From: Candidatus Pacearchaeota archaeon CG10_big_fil_rev_8_21_14_0_10_34_76
Lineage (GTDB): Archaea > Nanobdellota > Nanobdellia > Pacearchaeales > GW2011-AR1
DNA: 63,685 nt
NCBI GenBank assembly: GCA_002763075.1
Contig: PFDB01000002.1
Location: forward strand, 126,286 to 189,970
Direction: 5' to 3'
The notes under the pieces are model-generated. The model saw only the letters and a program-made list of their open reading frames with translations. It was not told the DNA's origin and searched no databases. Positions 45,989 to 57,000 of this stretch are shown here, in pieces. The position numbers and the translations under genes are program-made. Within the stretch, counting starts at the first letter, position 1. Each line of letters begins with the position of its first letter.

Positions 45989-48604
45989 ATGCTCAATATG
46001 GCTCGGGAAATAACCTTTATGGAAGAGCCTCATGCTGCTGCTGAAGTTAGAAAGATATTACATCCGCTTGTTGCTGAATGGTTTTTTAGGAAATTTGACG
46101 ACTTTTCGCTGACACAGTTGTATGGGGTGAAGACAATATCTGACAGGAAAAATATACTGATAAGTGCGCCTACTGGAGGGACTAAGACACTTACTGCCTT
46201 TCTTGGAATAATAAATTATGTTGTTGGGTTGGCCTTGAAGAATGAACTTGAAGAAAAAATTTATGCAGTTTATGTTTCACCTTTAAAGGCATTGAGCAAT
46301 GATATTTTTGTGAATTTGGAAGCTCCCCTTAGTGAAATTTACGATCTTGCAAAGGAAAGGGGGCTTGAAATGCAGAATATTAGGGTAGGTGTTAGGACTG
46401 GGGACACTACGGTTTCTGAAAGGGCGAAACATGCTAGAAAAGTTCCCCATATTTATGTCACGACCCCTGAAAGTCTTGCTATAGTACTTACTACAACTAA
46501 ATTTGTAGAGAATCTTTCTGCTTTAGAATTCATTATAGTAGATGAGATTCATGCCATGGCAAATAAAAGGGGCGTATATATGAGCTTAACATTGGAAAGA
46601 CTTTGTGAATTAAGTTTGATTGAACCAGTTCGTATTGGACTTAGTGCGACTATTGCTCCTCTTGAAGATATTGCAAGATTTTTAGTTGGAGAAGGAAGAG
46701 ATTGTCTTATAGCAAGGGTAAAATTAATGAAAAAAATTGATATTGGGTTAATATCTCCTGCAAAAGATTTGATTGAAGCAGATAGCATTCAAAGTCAAAA
46801 GGAATTGTATAAGATTTTAGATGGATTAATACAAGACCATAAAACAACTTTAATTTTCACAAATACGCGGGCTGCAACTGAAAAAATAATACATTATCTT
46901 GATTTGCATTTTCCTGGAAAATATAACGAGTTAATTGGAGCACATCATAGTTCTATGAGCAAAGAAAATAGATTTGAGATAGAAAATAAGCTTAGAAAGG
47001 GGGAATTGAAGGTTGTTGTGACCTCTACTTCGTTAGAGCTTGGCATTGATATTGGAAACGTTGATTTGGTTATATTACTGAGATCTCCGAAAGGAGTTGC
47101 TCGAGCATTACAAAGAATTGGAAGGGCAGGACATAAATTACACAGCAATCCTAAGGGAAGATTTATTGTGACTGACCGAGATGATCTTATTGAATGTGGT
47201 GTGATGATGAAAGGCATGATTGAAAATAAGATAGATAGAGTTGATATTCCTAAAAATGCCTTAGATGTCCTTGCGCAGCAGATATATGGTATGGCAATTT
47301 CTAAAATATGGAGGGCTGAGGATATGCTTAAGATGATACGAAAAAGTTATTGTTATGCTGATTTAAGTGAAGAAGATTTTTTTGCTGTTGTTTCTTATTT
47401 GGCAGGGGATTACGCCTTGGAACACAGACACGTTTATGCAAAAATCTGGTATGATGCAACTAGTGGAGAGATTGGAAAGAGAGGAAAGACTGCTAGGATA
47501 ATTTATATGACTAATATTGGGACTATACCTGAAGAGGGTTTTATTTCTGTGGTTATAAGTGCTCCAGTGGAAAAGAGGGGGCAGATTATTGGCAAGATTG
47601 ATGAAGCCTTCTTGGAGAAGATGAAAAGAGGAGATGTGTTTGTTTTAGGAGGACATAAATATCAATTTATTAGAAGTCAGGGCATGAAGGCTTATGTTAT
47701 TGCAGATGTTTCTAAAAGCCCCACCATACCTTCTTGGTTTAGTGAAATGCTTCCATTAAGTTATGATGTTGCTATTGAAATCGCTAAATTTAGAAGACTT
47801 GTTAAGGAGAAGATAGAAAATAAGAAGAAAACTTTAGATTTTATCAAGGAATATTTGTATTGTGGAGATATTGAAGCAGACCAAATGTATGATTATTTAT
47901 CTGAGCAAGCGAAATTTAGTGAAATCCCTACAGATAAAGAATTGATAGTTGAAAAATTCAAAAGTGATAAAGAATATTTGTTGTTTCATAGTATGTATGG
48001 GAGAAGAGTAAATGATGCTCTTTCTAGGGCGTATGGGTTTGCTGCTGCAAGATTGAAACATAGAGACATTGAAGTAGGAATAAATGATAACGGATTTTAT
48101 CTTGCTGGGGAGAAGCTTGATGAAAATAAAATTTTAGATTGGGTGAAGGCAAAAGACCTTGAATTAATATTAAAAGAGGCTATAGAAACAACTGATGTTT
48201 TAAGAAGAAGATTTAGGCATTGTGCTTCAAGAAGCTTGATGATATTAAGAACCTATAAAGGAAGAAGCAAGACTGTTGGAAAACAACAAATGCATTCTCA
48301 TTTCTTGTTGGCTGCTGTTAGAAAAATAAGTAATGAGTTTCCGATCTTACAAGAAGCAAGGAGAGAGGTATTTGAAGACGTGATGGATATACATCGGGCT
48401 AAGGGAATTTTGAAAGATATAGAGAATGGAAAGATAAAAGTAAAAAAAGTTAGGACGCCATTGGTTTCGCCGTTTGGATTGAATTTAATATTACAAAGTC
48501 ATGCTGATTTAATAAGAATGGAAGAAAAACTGCAATTTTTAAGGAGAATGCATAAACTTCAAATGGGCATTATTGAAAGCAAAGAAGGAAATGGGAAGGA
48601 ATAA
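45989..48604 (+). CDS. lhr: Lhr-like DEAD/DEAH-box helicase
   Basis: ISAPTGGTKTLTAFL; VDEIHAMANKRG; LSATIAP; TSTSLELGIDIGNVDLVILLRSPKGVARALQRIGRAGH. Confidence 0.92.
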   Translation: MLNMAREITFMEEPHAAAEVRKILHPLVAEWFFRKFDDFSLTQLYGVKTISDRKNILISAPTGGTKTLTAFLGIINYVVGLALKNELEEKIYAVYVSPLKALSNDIFVNLEAPLSEIYDLAKERGLEMQNIRVGVRTGDTTVSERAKHARKVPHIYVTTPESLAIVLTTTKFVENLSALEFIIVDEIHAMANKRGVYMSLTLERLCELSLIEPVRIGLSATIAPLEDIARFLVGEGRDCLIARVKLMKKIDIGLISPAKDLIEADSIQSQKELYKILDGLIQDHKTTLIFTNTRAATEKIIHYLDLHFPGKYNELIGAHHSSMSKENRFEIENKLRKGELKVVVTSTSLELGIDIGNVDLVILLRSPKGVARALQRIGRAGHKLHSNPKGRFIVTDRDDLIECGVMMKGMIENKIDRVDIPKNALDVLAQQIYGMAISKIWRAEDMLKMIRKSYCYADLSEEDFFAVVSYLAGDYALEHRHVYAKIWYDATSGEIGKRGKTARIIYMTNIGTIPEEGFISVVISAPVEKRGQIIGKIDEAFLEKMKRGDVFVLGGHKYQFIRSQGMKAYVIADVSKSPTIPSWFSEMLPLSYDVAIEIAKFRRLVKEKIENKKKTLDFIKEYLYCGDIEADQMYDYLSEQAKFSEIPTDKELIVEKFKSDKEYLLFHSMYGRRVNDALSRAYGFAAARLKHRDIEVGINDNGFYLAGEKLDENKILDWVKAKDLELILKEAIETTDVLRRRFRHCASRSLMILRTYKGRSKTVGKQQMHSHFLLAAVRKISNEFPILQEARREVFEDVMDIHRAKGILKDIENGKIKVKKVRTPLVSPFGLNLILQSHADLIRMEEKLQFLRRMHKLQMGIIESKEGNGKE
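47561..47581 (+). promoter_or_regulatory. ORB-like sequence inside lhr (weak candidate)
   Basis: gctccagtggaaaagaggggg. Confidence 0.3.
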
Positions 48605-48628
48605 AAAGCTTGAAAAATACCTTGATAT

Positions 48629-49045
48629 ATGGGAAAAGTGCTTGGTGGGTTGTTTTTTTTATTTTTTGGAGTCTTTTATTTTATTTTACATGGTGGAATA
48701 ATTTTACTTCATTCGCATTTTAAGGGTGAATTTTCAATTTTTTTTATTTTTAAAATTATAACAATTTCGTTGGGCTTTTTTGTTTTAGGTGGCATCTTGC
48801 TTTTTAAAAAGAAAGAAAATGGGTTTTTCAAGTGGGGTTTTAGAGGAATTGTTATAGTGGCTATATTGGAAATTCTGGTTGATATTTTTAGTTCGTTGGG
48901 GGGGGTTCCTTTATCACTTTCGGCCTCTTATTGGATTCCTGATTTTGTTTATATGGTTGGAGCGGTTGCAATTATAATTGGTTTATTTAAAAAAGATGAG
49001 TTACTTGACCCTAGAATTAATTTGCAAGGTTATCAAAAACCTTAA
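48629..49045 (+). CDS. Multi-TM hypothetical membrane protein
   Basis: Four hydrophobic segments. Confidence 0.65.
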   Translation: MGKVLGGLFFLFFGVFYFILHGGIILLHSHFKGEFSIFFIFKIITISLGFFVLGGILLFKKKENGFFKWGFRGIVIVAILEILVDIFSSLGGVPLSLSASYWIPDFVYMVGAVAIIIGLFKKDELLDPRINLQGYQKP

Positions 49046-49057
49046 TTAGTCTTTTTC

Positions 49058-49819
49058 TTGCGAGTTTCTATGGAGATTAAATATATCGGTAAAACTTTAC
49101 TTATTGAAGATTCTGGAGAAAGGGTTCTTGTTATTGGAGATCTTCATTTAGGATATGAAGAAGCAATGAGGACTAACGGAATACTTGTGCCCTCTGGAAT
49201 ATATGAAGAGATTGTGAGAGAGATAGAATTAGTTTTTGATTATTTGGAAAAAAAGAGAAAGAAAGTTGATAAGGTTGTTTTATTAGGGGATGTCAGACAT
49301 GAATTTGGAAGAATATTGAAGAGTGAATGGAAAGAAGTTTTGGATTTTTTGGATTATTTAAAAGAAAAAATCGGGAAGAAAGGAGAAATAGTTGTTGTTA
49401 AAGGAAATCACGATACCATGACTGTTAATATTGTGAAAAAGAAAAATATTGAAATTGTTGACTATTATATTTGGGGGGGCCTTGCTTTTTTACATGGAGA
49501 TAAAGATTTTGATGTAGTTTATGATAAAGATATAAAATATTGGGTTATGGGACATGCTCACCCTGCTGTTGTTTTGCAAGACAAAAAAAGTGTAAAAAAA
49601 GAAAAATATAAATGCTTTTTAGTTGGTAAGTTTAAGAGAAAGGAAATAATCGTTGTTCCAAGTTTTTTTCCTATTGTTGAGGGAAGTGATGTGACGGGTT
49701 TAAATGGGAATGAGTTAGGACTTGCTTGGGATTTTAAACTTGGGAGTTTTGAAGTGAAGATTGTTGAAGGAGAGGAAAGCTTGGAAACCTTGGATTTTGG
49801 AAGACTTAATAAATTTTAA
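49058..49819 (+). CDS. Calcineurin-like metallophosphoesterase (Lhr-associated type)
   Basis: VLVIGDLHLGYEEAM; LLGDVRHEFG; VVKGNHDTM; VMGHAHPAV. Confidence 0.9.
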   Translation: MRVSMEIKYIGKTLLIEDSGERVLVIGDLHLGYEEAMRTNGILVPSGIYEEIVREIELVFDYLEKKRKKVDKVVLLGDVRHEFGRILKSEWKEVLDFLDYLKEKIGKKGEIVVVKGNHDTMTVNIVKKKNIEIVDYYIWGGLAFLHGDKDFDVVYDKDIKYWVMGHAHPAVVLQDKKSVKKEKYKCFLVGKFKRKEIIVVPSFFPIVEGSDVTGLNGNELGLAWDFKLGSFEVKIVEGEESLETLDFGRLNKF

Positions 49820-49824
49820 GTAAA

Positions 49825-50232
49825 TTATTTTGCTGGCTTTTGAATTTTAGGTAAACTAATATGAAGGGGGAGTCCTAAATCTTCTTCCATTTGGAGGGCC
49901 TTAAGAGAACATTTATTTAAGATTATATTAAAAACGGGCACCTTTAGTTCGTCATTCATTTTTTTCTTTTTCCAGTCTTTTATTGTTTTGTCTAAAATGT
50001 CTTCCGTTGTGCTTAGTAATAAAATTCCTTCAAAGGTTAGTTCTGCTTGCTTTGTTTCATATTCAATAGAAAATTTGAAAGATATTTTTAATATTTTAGA
50101 ATCCTTCATTATTTCAATGTTGTCTTTTTCTATATTTGTAAATTCAATATTTGTGGAAATTTTTTCTATTTTTTCTAACTTAATATTTCTTTTTGCAGAG
50201 ACATTTGTGAAATTAATACCTAAAAGTTTCAT
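49825..50232 (-). CDS. Hypothetical protein
   Basis: 135-aa ORF. Confidence 0.6.
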   Translation of the reverse strand: MKLLGINFTNVSAKRNIKLEKIEKISTNIEFTNIEKDNIEIMKDSKILKISFKFSIEYETKQAELTFEGILLLSTTEDILDKTIKDWKKKKMNDELKVPVFNIILNKCSLKALQMEEDLGLPLHISLPKIQKPAK

Positions 50233-50285
50233 GTTTAAGGGGATTTTAAATTCTTTTTAAAGTTTTGTATTATTTAGTTGGAAAG

Positions 50286-50546
50286 TTATAAAAGATCTTC
50301 TTCAGAAACAACTACGAAATCGCCAATAGCTATAATTGAATTATATGGGACTATTGGTTCTTTTTGAGAAGAAATTTCTAAGTTTAAATTTCTCGTGTAT
50401 GGGGTCGCTTCCTTTAATATAATCTGAATTAGTTCTCCTGTTCTTGTTTCAAAAGAAATATCCTTTACTATTCCTAGTCTTTTTCCTTCTTTTGTTACAA
50501 CAAGCCTGCCAACAATGTCTTTTAAGAGCTTTTTATCTAGTGCCAT
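50286..50546 (-). CDS. PRC-barrel domain protein
   Basis: DIVGRLVVTKEGKRLGIVKDISFETRTGELIQIILKEA. Confidence 0.8.
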   Translation of the reverse strand: MALDKKLLKDIVGRLVVTKEGKRLGIVKDISFETRTGELIQIILKEATPYTRNLNLEISSQKEPIVPYNSIIAIGDFVVVSEEDLL

Positions 50547-50708
50547 TGTGGAGATAACTTTGAGAAGTATATAAAGTTTTTCGTGGTCTGTTGTGCTATT
50601 TTAAAGGATTTAATGACAAAGATTTCTTAAATAAATAAGGGATGCAAGTGGAACTTCTTAGGGCAATACATTAAGGTATATGAAAATTAATTGAATTGAA
50701 TTGTTGGC

Positions 50709-51108
50709 ACCCTCACCCTATCATTTCCACTGGAAAAATCATAAAGGTTTAAATATAGAGGAGGAAATTCATTTCTTCTTCTTTTCTTTTATAAATATAT
50801 ATATATTATATTATATATATTATATTATTAATATTTAAATAGTATATATTAAAACAAAGCATATCAAAGTATTATATATTAAAATGACCAATATTAAAAT
50901 CCTATGACTTTTGATATTAATAGTTCTTTAATCTCTTATTTTAAAATTTTAAATATTAAACTTTTATAGCATTTCATTAAATGATTTATTTACTCTATTT
51001 AACATTTTTATTAAGATTTTAGTGTGGTTGTTCGTTAATGTTCGTTTAACGCAACAATAATATATTTAATTAAACAGAGACTCCAGTGGAAACGGGGGTG
51101 TGTGTGTT
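50709..51108. other. Predicted chromosomal replication origin (oriC): inverted ORBs around AT-rich duplex-unwinding region
   Basis: Left ORB (reverse strand) gatttttccagtggaaatgatagggtgagggtg; right ORB ctccagtggaaacgggggtgtgtg; AT tracts 50789-50900; directly upstream of orc1/cdc6. Confidence 0.85.
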
Positions 51109-51231
51109 TTTAATAAAATATGACTTTTTTTATAATTTTTCCTCCTGATTTAAATATTTCCATTTGAAATAAAGGTTAAATTATAGATAAATTTATAACG
51201 GGAATTGTTTTTGTTTGGCTAGGAAAAAGAG

Positions 51232-52440
51232 ATGACGGTCAAATTAAATAAAATATTCGATTCTATAGCTGGAAATATAATTTTTCGTGATAAAAGTGTT
51301 TTGCAAATAAACCATACGCCTGGATCGATACCACATAGAGATGAACAAATCGAAGCAGTTGCGTCTATATTGGCGCCTTCGCTAAGGGGAGATAGAGTAA
51401 GTAATTTATTTGTTTATGGAAAGACTGGAACTGGAAAGACACTATGTGTGCAATATGTAACAAATGAAATAAGCAAAAGGGTAAAGGAAACCGGAGAGGA
51501 CGTCTTAAAGGTAATATATGTTAATTGTAAGTTGAAAAAGGTAGCTGATACAGAATATAGGATATTAGCTGAAATAATAAATCGACTAGGGGGAAGTGTC
51601 CCAGCGACAGGCCTTCCCACAGATAGCGTTTATAATAAGTTTATTGAATTAATTGATGGGAAGAAACAAGTAATATTAATTGTTTTGGATGAAATAGACC
51701 AGGCTGTAAAGAAAATATCTGATAGTTTTCTCTATACCCTAACAAGATTGAATTCGGAGCTGAAAAATGCACAAATAAGTATTGTCGGAATAAGTAACAG
51801 CTTAACATTTATGGATGAACTAGATCCAAGAGTTAGAAGTTCGCTTGGAGAGGAAGAACTTGTATTTCCTCCATATAATGCATTACAATTGCAAGAAATA
51901 TTAAAGAAAAGAGCAAGTGAGGCCTTTAATGAAGGCATTTTAAGTGAGGGGGTTATAGCAAAGTGTGCTGCCTTTGCAGCAAGAGAACATGGGGATGCAA
52001 GAAGAGCTCTTGATTTGTTGAGGGTTGCTGGAGAATTAGCAGAAAGGTCGGGAATAAAAAAATTGGATGTTGTTAGAATCGACGAAGCAAATAGTAAAAT
52101 AGAAAAAGATAAAATGCTAGATATTATAGAAAGTGAGCCTAAACAGTTTCAACTTGTACTCTTTGCTATTATGAGTCTGAGCCAAGATGAAAAAATGAAT
52201 AAGATCTTTACTGGAGATATTTATAATAAATATGAAGAAATATGCAGAAAGACAAAGAACGAGGCACTTACACAAAGGAGAGTGTCAGATATCGTTGCTG
52301 AGTTTGATATGTTAGGATTAATAAATGCTAAGGTGGTTAGCAAGGGAAGACAAGGACGAACGAGAGAAATAAAATTGATGCTTCCTGAAAATGTTCGCAA
52401 TAAGGCAAGAGAAATATTGATAGAATCATTGAATTTATGA
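51232..52440 (+). CDS. cdc6: Orc1/Cdc6 replication initiator (AAA+ with C-terminal wHTH)
   Basis: FVYGKTGTGKTLCVQYV; VLDEIDQAV; AAREHGDARRALDLLRVAGELAE. Confidence 0.95.
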   Translation: MTVKLNKIFDSIAGNIIFRDKSVLQINHTPGSIPHRDEQIEAVASILAPSLRGDRVSNLFVYGKTGTGKTLCVQYVTNEISKRVKETGEDVLKVIYVNCKLKKVADTEYRILAEIINRLGGSVPATGLPTDSVYNKFIELIDGKKQVILIVLDEIDQAVKKISDSFLYTLTRLNSELKNAQISIVGISNSLTFMDELDPRVRSSLGEEELVFPPYNALQLQEILKKRASEAFNEGILSEGVIAKCAAFAAREHGDARRALDLLRVAGELAERSGIKKLDVVRIDEANSKIEKDKMLDIIESEPKQFQLVLFAIMSLSQDEKMNKIFTGDIYNKYEEICRKTKNEALTQRRVSDIVAEFDMLGLINAKVVSKGRQGRTREIKLMLPENVRNKAREILIESLNL

Positions 52441-54008
52441 ATCCAAAAATATTAAGTTTAATAAGAGAAAAAGGAATCTTACTAGAGAAGGATCTTTTTG
52501 AGTTGTTAAAGGAATTTGATGATGTAAAACTCGCAGGAGATTTTTTAGAGGGGCTTGAAAGTGTTTCGGGACAAAAAATTATTACTACTTCAAGTCTGAA
52601 TAAGAATTTAAACTATGTTCAAGAAATTGTAAAAGAACTTCCTGGAGAAATGAAGGGGCTTGTTGAAAGGACATTTTTTAAATTGGGACTTAGCCTAGAG
52701 ATAAAAAAAGAGATTGAAATAAAGTCTGGTGAAAATGTTGAGAAAAAAAACAATAATTATCAAATATTCTACGCAGATACAAAGAATGAAAAGAAAATTA
52801 ATGTTCAAGATTTTGTAGGACATTTTAGAGCGAGATACCACCAACTTCAAGGAATCTTAATGGATAGACCAGAGTTGCAAAATTTAATTTCTATAAATAA
52901 AATATCAAGGGAAAGAAATAGTTTTAATATTATAGGAATTGTTTCGGAAAAGCGCAAAACTAAGAATGGAAATCTCATAGTCAAATTTGAGGATATGACT
53001 GGGTCTATAAGTGCCCTCTTTAAAAAAGATGGAGATTGTTTTGTGACGGCAGAAGAACTACAAATGGATGATGTGGTGGCTGTCAAGGCATCTGGAAACA
53101 ATGAAATGATATTCGGACACGAAATAATTTTTCCTGATGTTTTTAAGGATAAAGTAAAATTTGATGAAGAGGTGTGTATTGGATTTATATCTGATGTACA
53201 TACTGGAAGCGCCAAGCACTTGGGTGAGGAATTCAAGAGGTTTTTAGAATGGATAAAAAGCGATGATGAGTTGGCTAAAAAAATAAAATATCTTTTTTTT
53301 GTAGGAGATAATGTGGATGGGGTTGGTGTTTTTCCAGGCCAAGAATCTCTTTTAAAACTTACAAGTCTAAAAGAACAATATAATCTTCTTGCCTCATACC
53401 TTAAAGAAATCCCTTCGGATATTACAATGTTCATGTGTCCTGGACAACACGACTCTGTAAGGGTTCCAGAACCCCAACCAGTCATAGACAACTATTATGG
53501 GGAAGCACTATATGAAATTCCTAATCTTGTTTTGGTCTCAAATCCTTCTACCATAAAGATTTTAGAGAAAGATAAGGTGTTTAAGGTATTGATGTACCAT
53601 GGGGCGAGTATTCACACATTTATTAATGAGATAACTGAATTGAGGATGTTAAAAGCACACAAATGCCCTGCAAAGGCCGTTAAACATATGCTGAAGAGGA
53701 GGCATCTGGCTCCAATGCATGGAGTTTCCACATCTATTGTTTATGTTCCAAACGCAAAGAAAGACCCATTGGTAATAAGTGAAGCCCCAGATGTTCTTTG
53801 TACTGGAGAGGTGCATAGATTAGACATAGAAAATTATCATGGTGTTTTAATAATCACAGGAAGCTGTTGGCAGGCACAAACAGATTTTGAAGAGAAGGTT
53901 GGGAATATTCCAGACCCTTGCAAGGTGCCAGTGTTAAACCTGAAAACTAGGGAATTGAAAATATTAGACTTTACAGGAAATAGTGAGGAAAATAAAAATG
54001 GACATTGA
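52437..54008 (+). CDS. polB: DNA polymerase D small subunit DP1
   Basis: IGFISDVHTGS; FVGDNVDGVGVFPGQE; CPGQHDSVRVPEPQP; MYHGASIHTFI. Confidence 0.95.
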   Translation: MNPKILSLIREKGILLEKDLFELLKEFDDVKLAGDFLEGLESVSGQKIITTSSLNKNLNYVQEIVKELPGEMKGLVERTFFKLGLSLEIKKEIEIKSGENVEKKNNNYQIFYADTKNEKKINVQDFVGHFRARYHQLQGILMDRPELQNLISINKISRERNSFNIIGIVSEKRKTKNGNLIVKFEDMTGSISALFKKDGDCFVTAEELQMDDVVAVKASGNNEMIFGHEIIFPDVFKDKVKFDEEVCIGFISDVHTGSAKHLGEEFKRFLEWIKSDDELAKKIKYLFFVGDNVDGVGVFPGQESLLKLTSLKEQYNLLASYLKEIPSDITMFMCPGQHDSVRVPEPQPVIDNYYGEALYEIPNLVLVSNPSTIKILEKDKVFKVLMYHGASIHTFINEITELRMLKAHKCPAKAVKHMLKRRHLAPMHGVSTSIVYVPNAKKDPLVISEAPDVLCTGEVHRLDIENYHGVLIITGSCWQAQTDFEEKVGNIPDPCKVPVLNLKTRELKILDFTGNSEENKNGH

Positions 54009-57000
54009 AGGTCATTTTAATGAGATAGACAAGAAAGTAAAATTGGCATATGTTATTGCAGAAAATGCTCGGAAGAAGGGGCTTGATCCTGTAACTAAGG
54101 TAGAGACCCCATTAGCGATCTCATTGGCTGAAAAAACTGTCGGGTTAATTTCGGTAGTATATCCGCAGATAGCTGATCAAAAAATTGTAGATAGGATACT
54201 TCAACTTGAAGAACAACATGGACAATTAAATACTGCGGTTGCGTTTAAAATTGCAGAAGAGGTTGCTAGAGAGAAATATTGTAAGTTTTCTAGCATGCTA
54301 GAAGCCATGGAAGCAGGAATAAGGGTCGGATTTTCTTATATCACCTTGGGTGTTGTATCTTCTCCCATTGAGGGATTCACAGGACTTAAGGTCGGAAAAA
54401 CAAAAAAGGGAGAAGATTATTTAATTGCTTATTTTTCAGGACCTATAAGAAGTGCAGGAACTACTGCTTCGTGTGTTGTTTTAATGCTTATTGATTATTT
54501 GAGGGAAAATTTTGGATTTGCTAAGTACGATCCCGATGAGAGCGAGGTTAAGAGATATGTAACTGAAAATTATGATTATCATGAAAGAGTTACAAACCTT
54601 CAGTATCTTCCTAGTGAAAAAGAAATAACCTATCTTGCCGAAAATTTACCTATTCAAATAGCCGGAGAACCAACAGAAGACAAAGAAGTTTCAAATTATA
54701 AAGATCTTGCAAGAGTAGAAAGTAATTTTATAAGGGGAGGGATGTGTTTAATATTTTCTGAAGGATTGGCTCAAAAGGCTCAGAAAGGATTGAGGCTTCT
54801 AAAGGGAGTTCAAGAAAAAGGATTTGTAACCAGCGGGTGGGATTATTTAGAAGGATATGTTGAATTAAAAAATAAAAAGGAAAAGGGAGCAAGCGATAGT
54901 TCTCCTACATACATTAAGGATCTTGTAGCCGGGAGACCAGTTTTTGGCCATCCTGCAGCATCTGGTTCATTCAGATTTAGATATGGAAGATCAAGAACTT
55001 GTGGATTTTCAGCAATGTCTGTTCATCCAGCCACCATGGGTATAACAAATTCTTTTATTTCTACTGGAACACAACTTAAGATAGAAAAGCCAACCAAGGG
55101 GTGTGCCATTTCCGTTTCTGATGGTATTGATGGTCCGATAGTGAAAATGAAGGATGGAAGTGTTTTAAGGCCAAAGACATTTGATGAAGCATTAGAAGTG
55201 TATCCTAAAGTTGAAGAGATATTATATTTAGGAGATATATTAGTTCCATTTGGAGATGTTGCAAATAGAAATTATGAACTTATTAAACCAGGGTATGTTG
55301 AAGAATGGTGGAATCTAGAATTACAGAAGGCAAATAGTAAGGAAGATGTAGATTACCTTAATGTTGGTTTTGAAAAATCAATTGAATTATCAAAAAAGTA
55401 TTCTTTGCCATTATATCCTGCGTACATATATTTTTGGAGCCAAATTAAATATGAACAGTTTCTTTCATTGATTGATTGGATTGCACACGGACACTTAAAT
55501 GAGGGAGGGAGCCTTGTATTGCCTTTCAACCATAGTGAGAAAGAAAGGTTTTCTAAGGGAAAGAGGGCCTTGGAATTAATAGGATGTGAACATAACGTAA
55601 CGATAGAAAATGTTGTGATAAACCCAAGAGAAAGTAAGGCACTATTGTTTAATATTGGAGTTGACATTGAAAAGAGCTGGGAGAATCAGATTGAGTTGAT
55701 TTTGAAGAGAATTCCTAAGAGTGGAGATGTAATTGAAATTATAAATAAGTTATGTAGCGTAGTAATAAAAGATAAGGCCGGAAGTTTTATAGGGGCGAGG
55801 ATGGGAAGACCCGAGAAGGCCAAGCTTAGGAAACTTACTGGAAGTCCACATGTTATTTTTCCGGTGGGTGCAGAGGGAGGAAGATTAAGGAGTTTTCAAG
55901 CTGCGCTTGATGTAGGGTTTGTGCAGTCGGATTTTCCATTATTTTATTGTAGTAATTGTAAGGAAGAGGTGGTTTTTCCTAAGTGCGAATGGTGTGGGGC
56001 AGATAGTAAAAAGATGAATTATTGTCCCAGGTGTGATAGAAATTATGAAGGTAATTGTCCAGAACACGAATTTGTTTTACCATATAAAAACAGAAAAATA
56101 GATATTCGAAAATATTTTGAAGGTGCGAAAAAGAGTGTTGGGTTAAGGATTGAGGAGTTACCTGCAGCAGTTAAGGGGGTCAGAGGAACTTCAAGTGAAG
56201 AACATAGGTGTGAATATTTAGCAAAGGGTCTACTAAGGGCAAAATATAATCTCCATGTGAACAAGGATGGGACCATAAGATATGATATGACTGAAATGCC
56301 ACTAACGCATTTTAAGCCAAGGGAAATTGGGACAAGTATAAAAATTTTGAAAAAACTTGGATATGAGAAAGATATATTTGGAAATGAGATTGAGGATGTA
56401 GAACAAACTATAGAAATATTTCCTCATGATATCATACTTCCCTCTTGTCCGTATTCTGGGGATGATAGGGCAGATGAGACATTTGTAAAAGTTAGTCAAT
56501 TCGTGGATGATGAACTAGAGAAGGTATACGGGTTGGAGAGACATTTTAATGCAAATACAAAAGAAGAGATTATTGGAGAGTTGTTTGCATGTATTGCACC
56601 GCATATTTGCACCGCAGTCGTGGGAAGACTAATAGGATTCTCTAAAACTCAAACATTTTTTGCATCACCATATATTCATGCTGCCATGAGAAGAGATTGT
56701 GATGGTGATGAGGCTGCGGTAATGCTTCTTATGGATATGCTTTTGAATTTCTCAAGAAAATTTCTTCCTGCACATAGGGGTGGAACTCAAGATGCTCCTC
56801 TTGTCCTTAATTCAAGAATAAATGCTGGAGAAGTTGATGACCAAATTCTGGATTTTGAAGCAGGAGCATATCCCCTCGAACTTTATGAACTTGCAGAGCA
56901 AAAAAAGCATTCTTCTGAAGTGAAGATTGAAAATATAAAAATGAGACTTAAGGGAGGAAATAACCCATTTATAAATCTTGTATTTACACATAATACTTCA

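Noticed and set aside
52847-53491. 214-aa antisense ORF
   Set aside because: Antisense to PolD DP1 with conserved motifs on the plus strand
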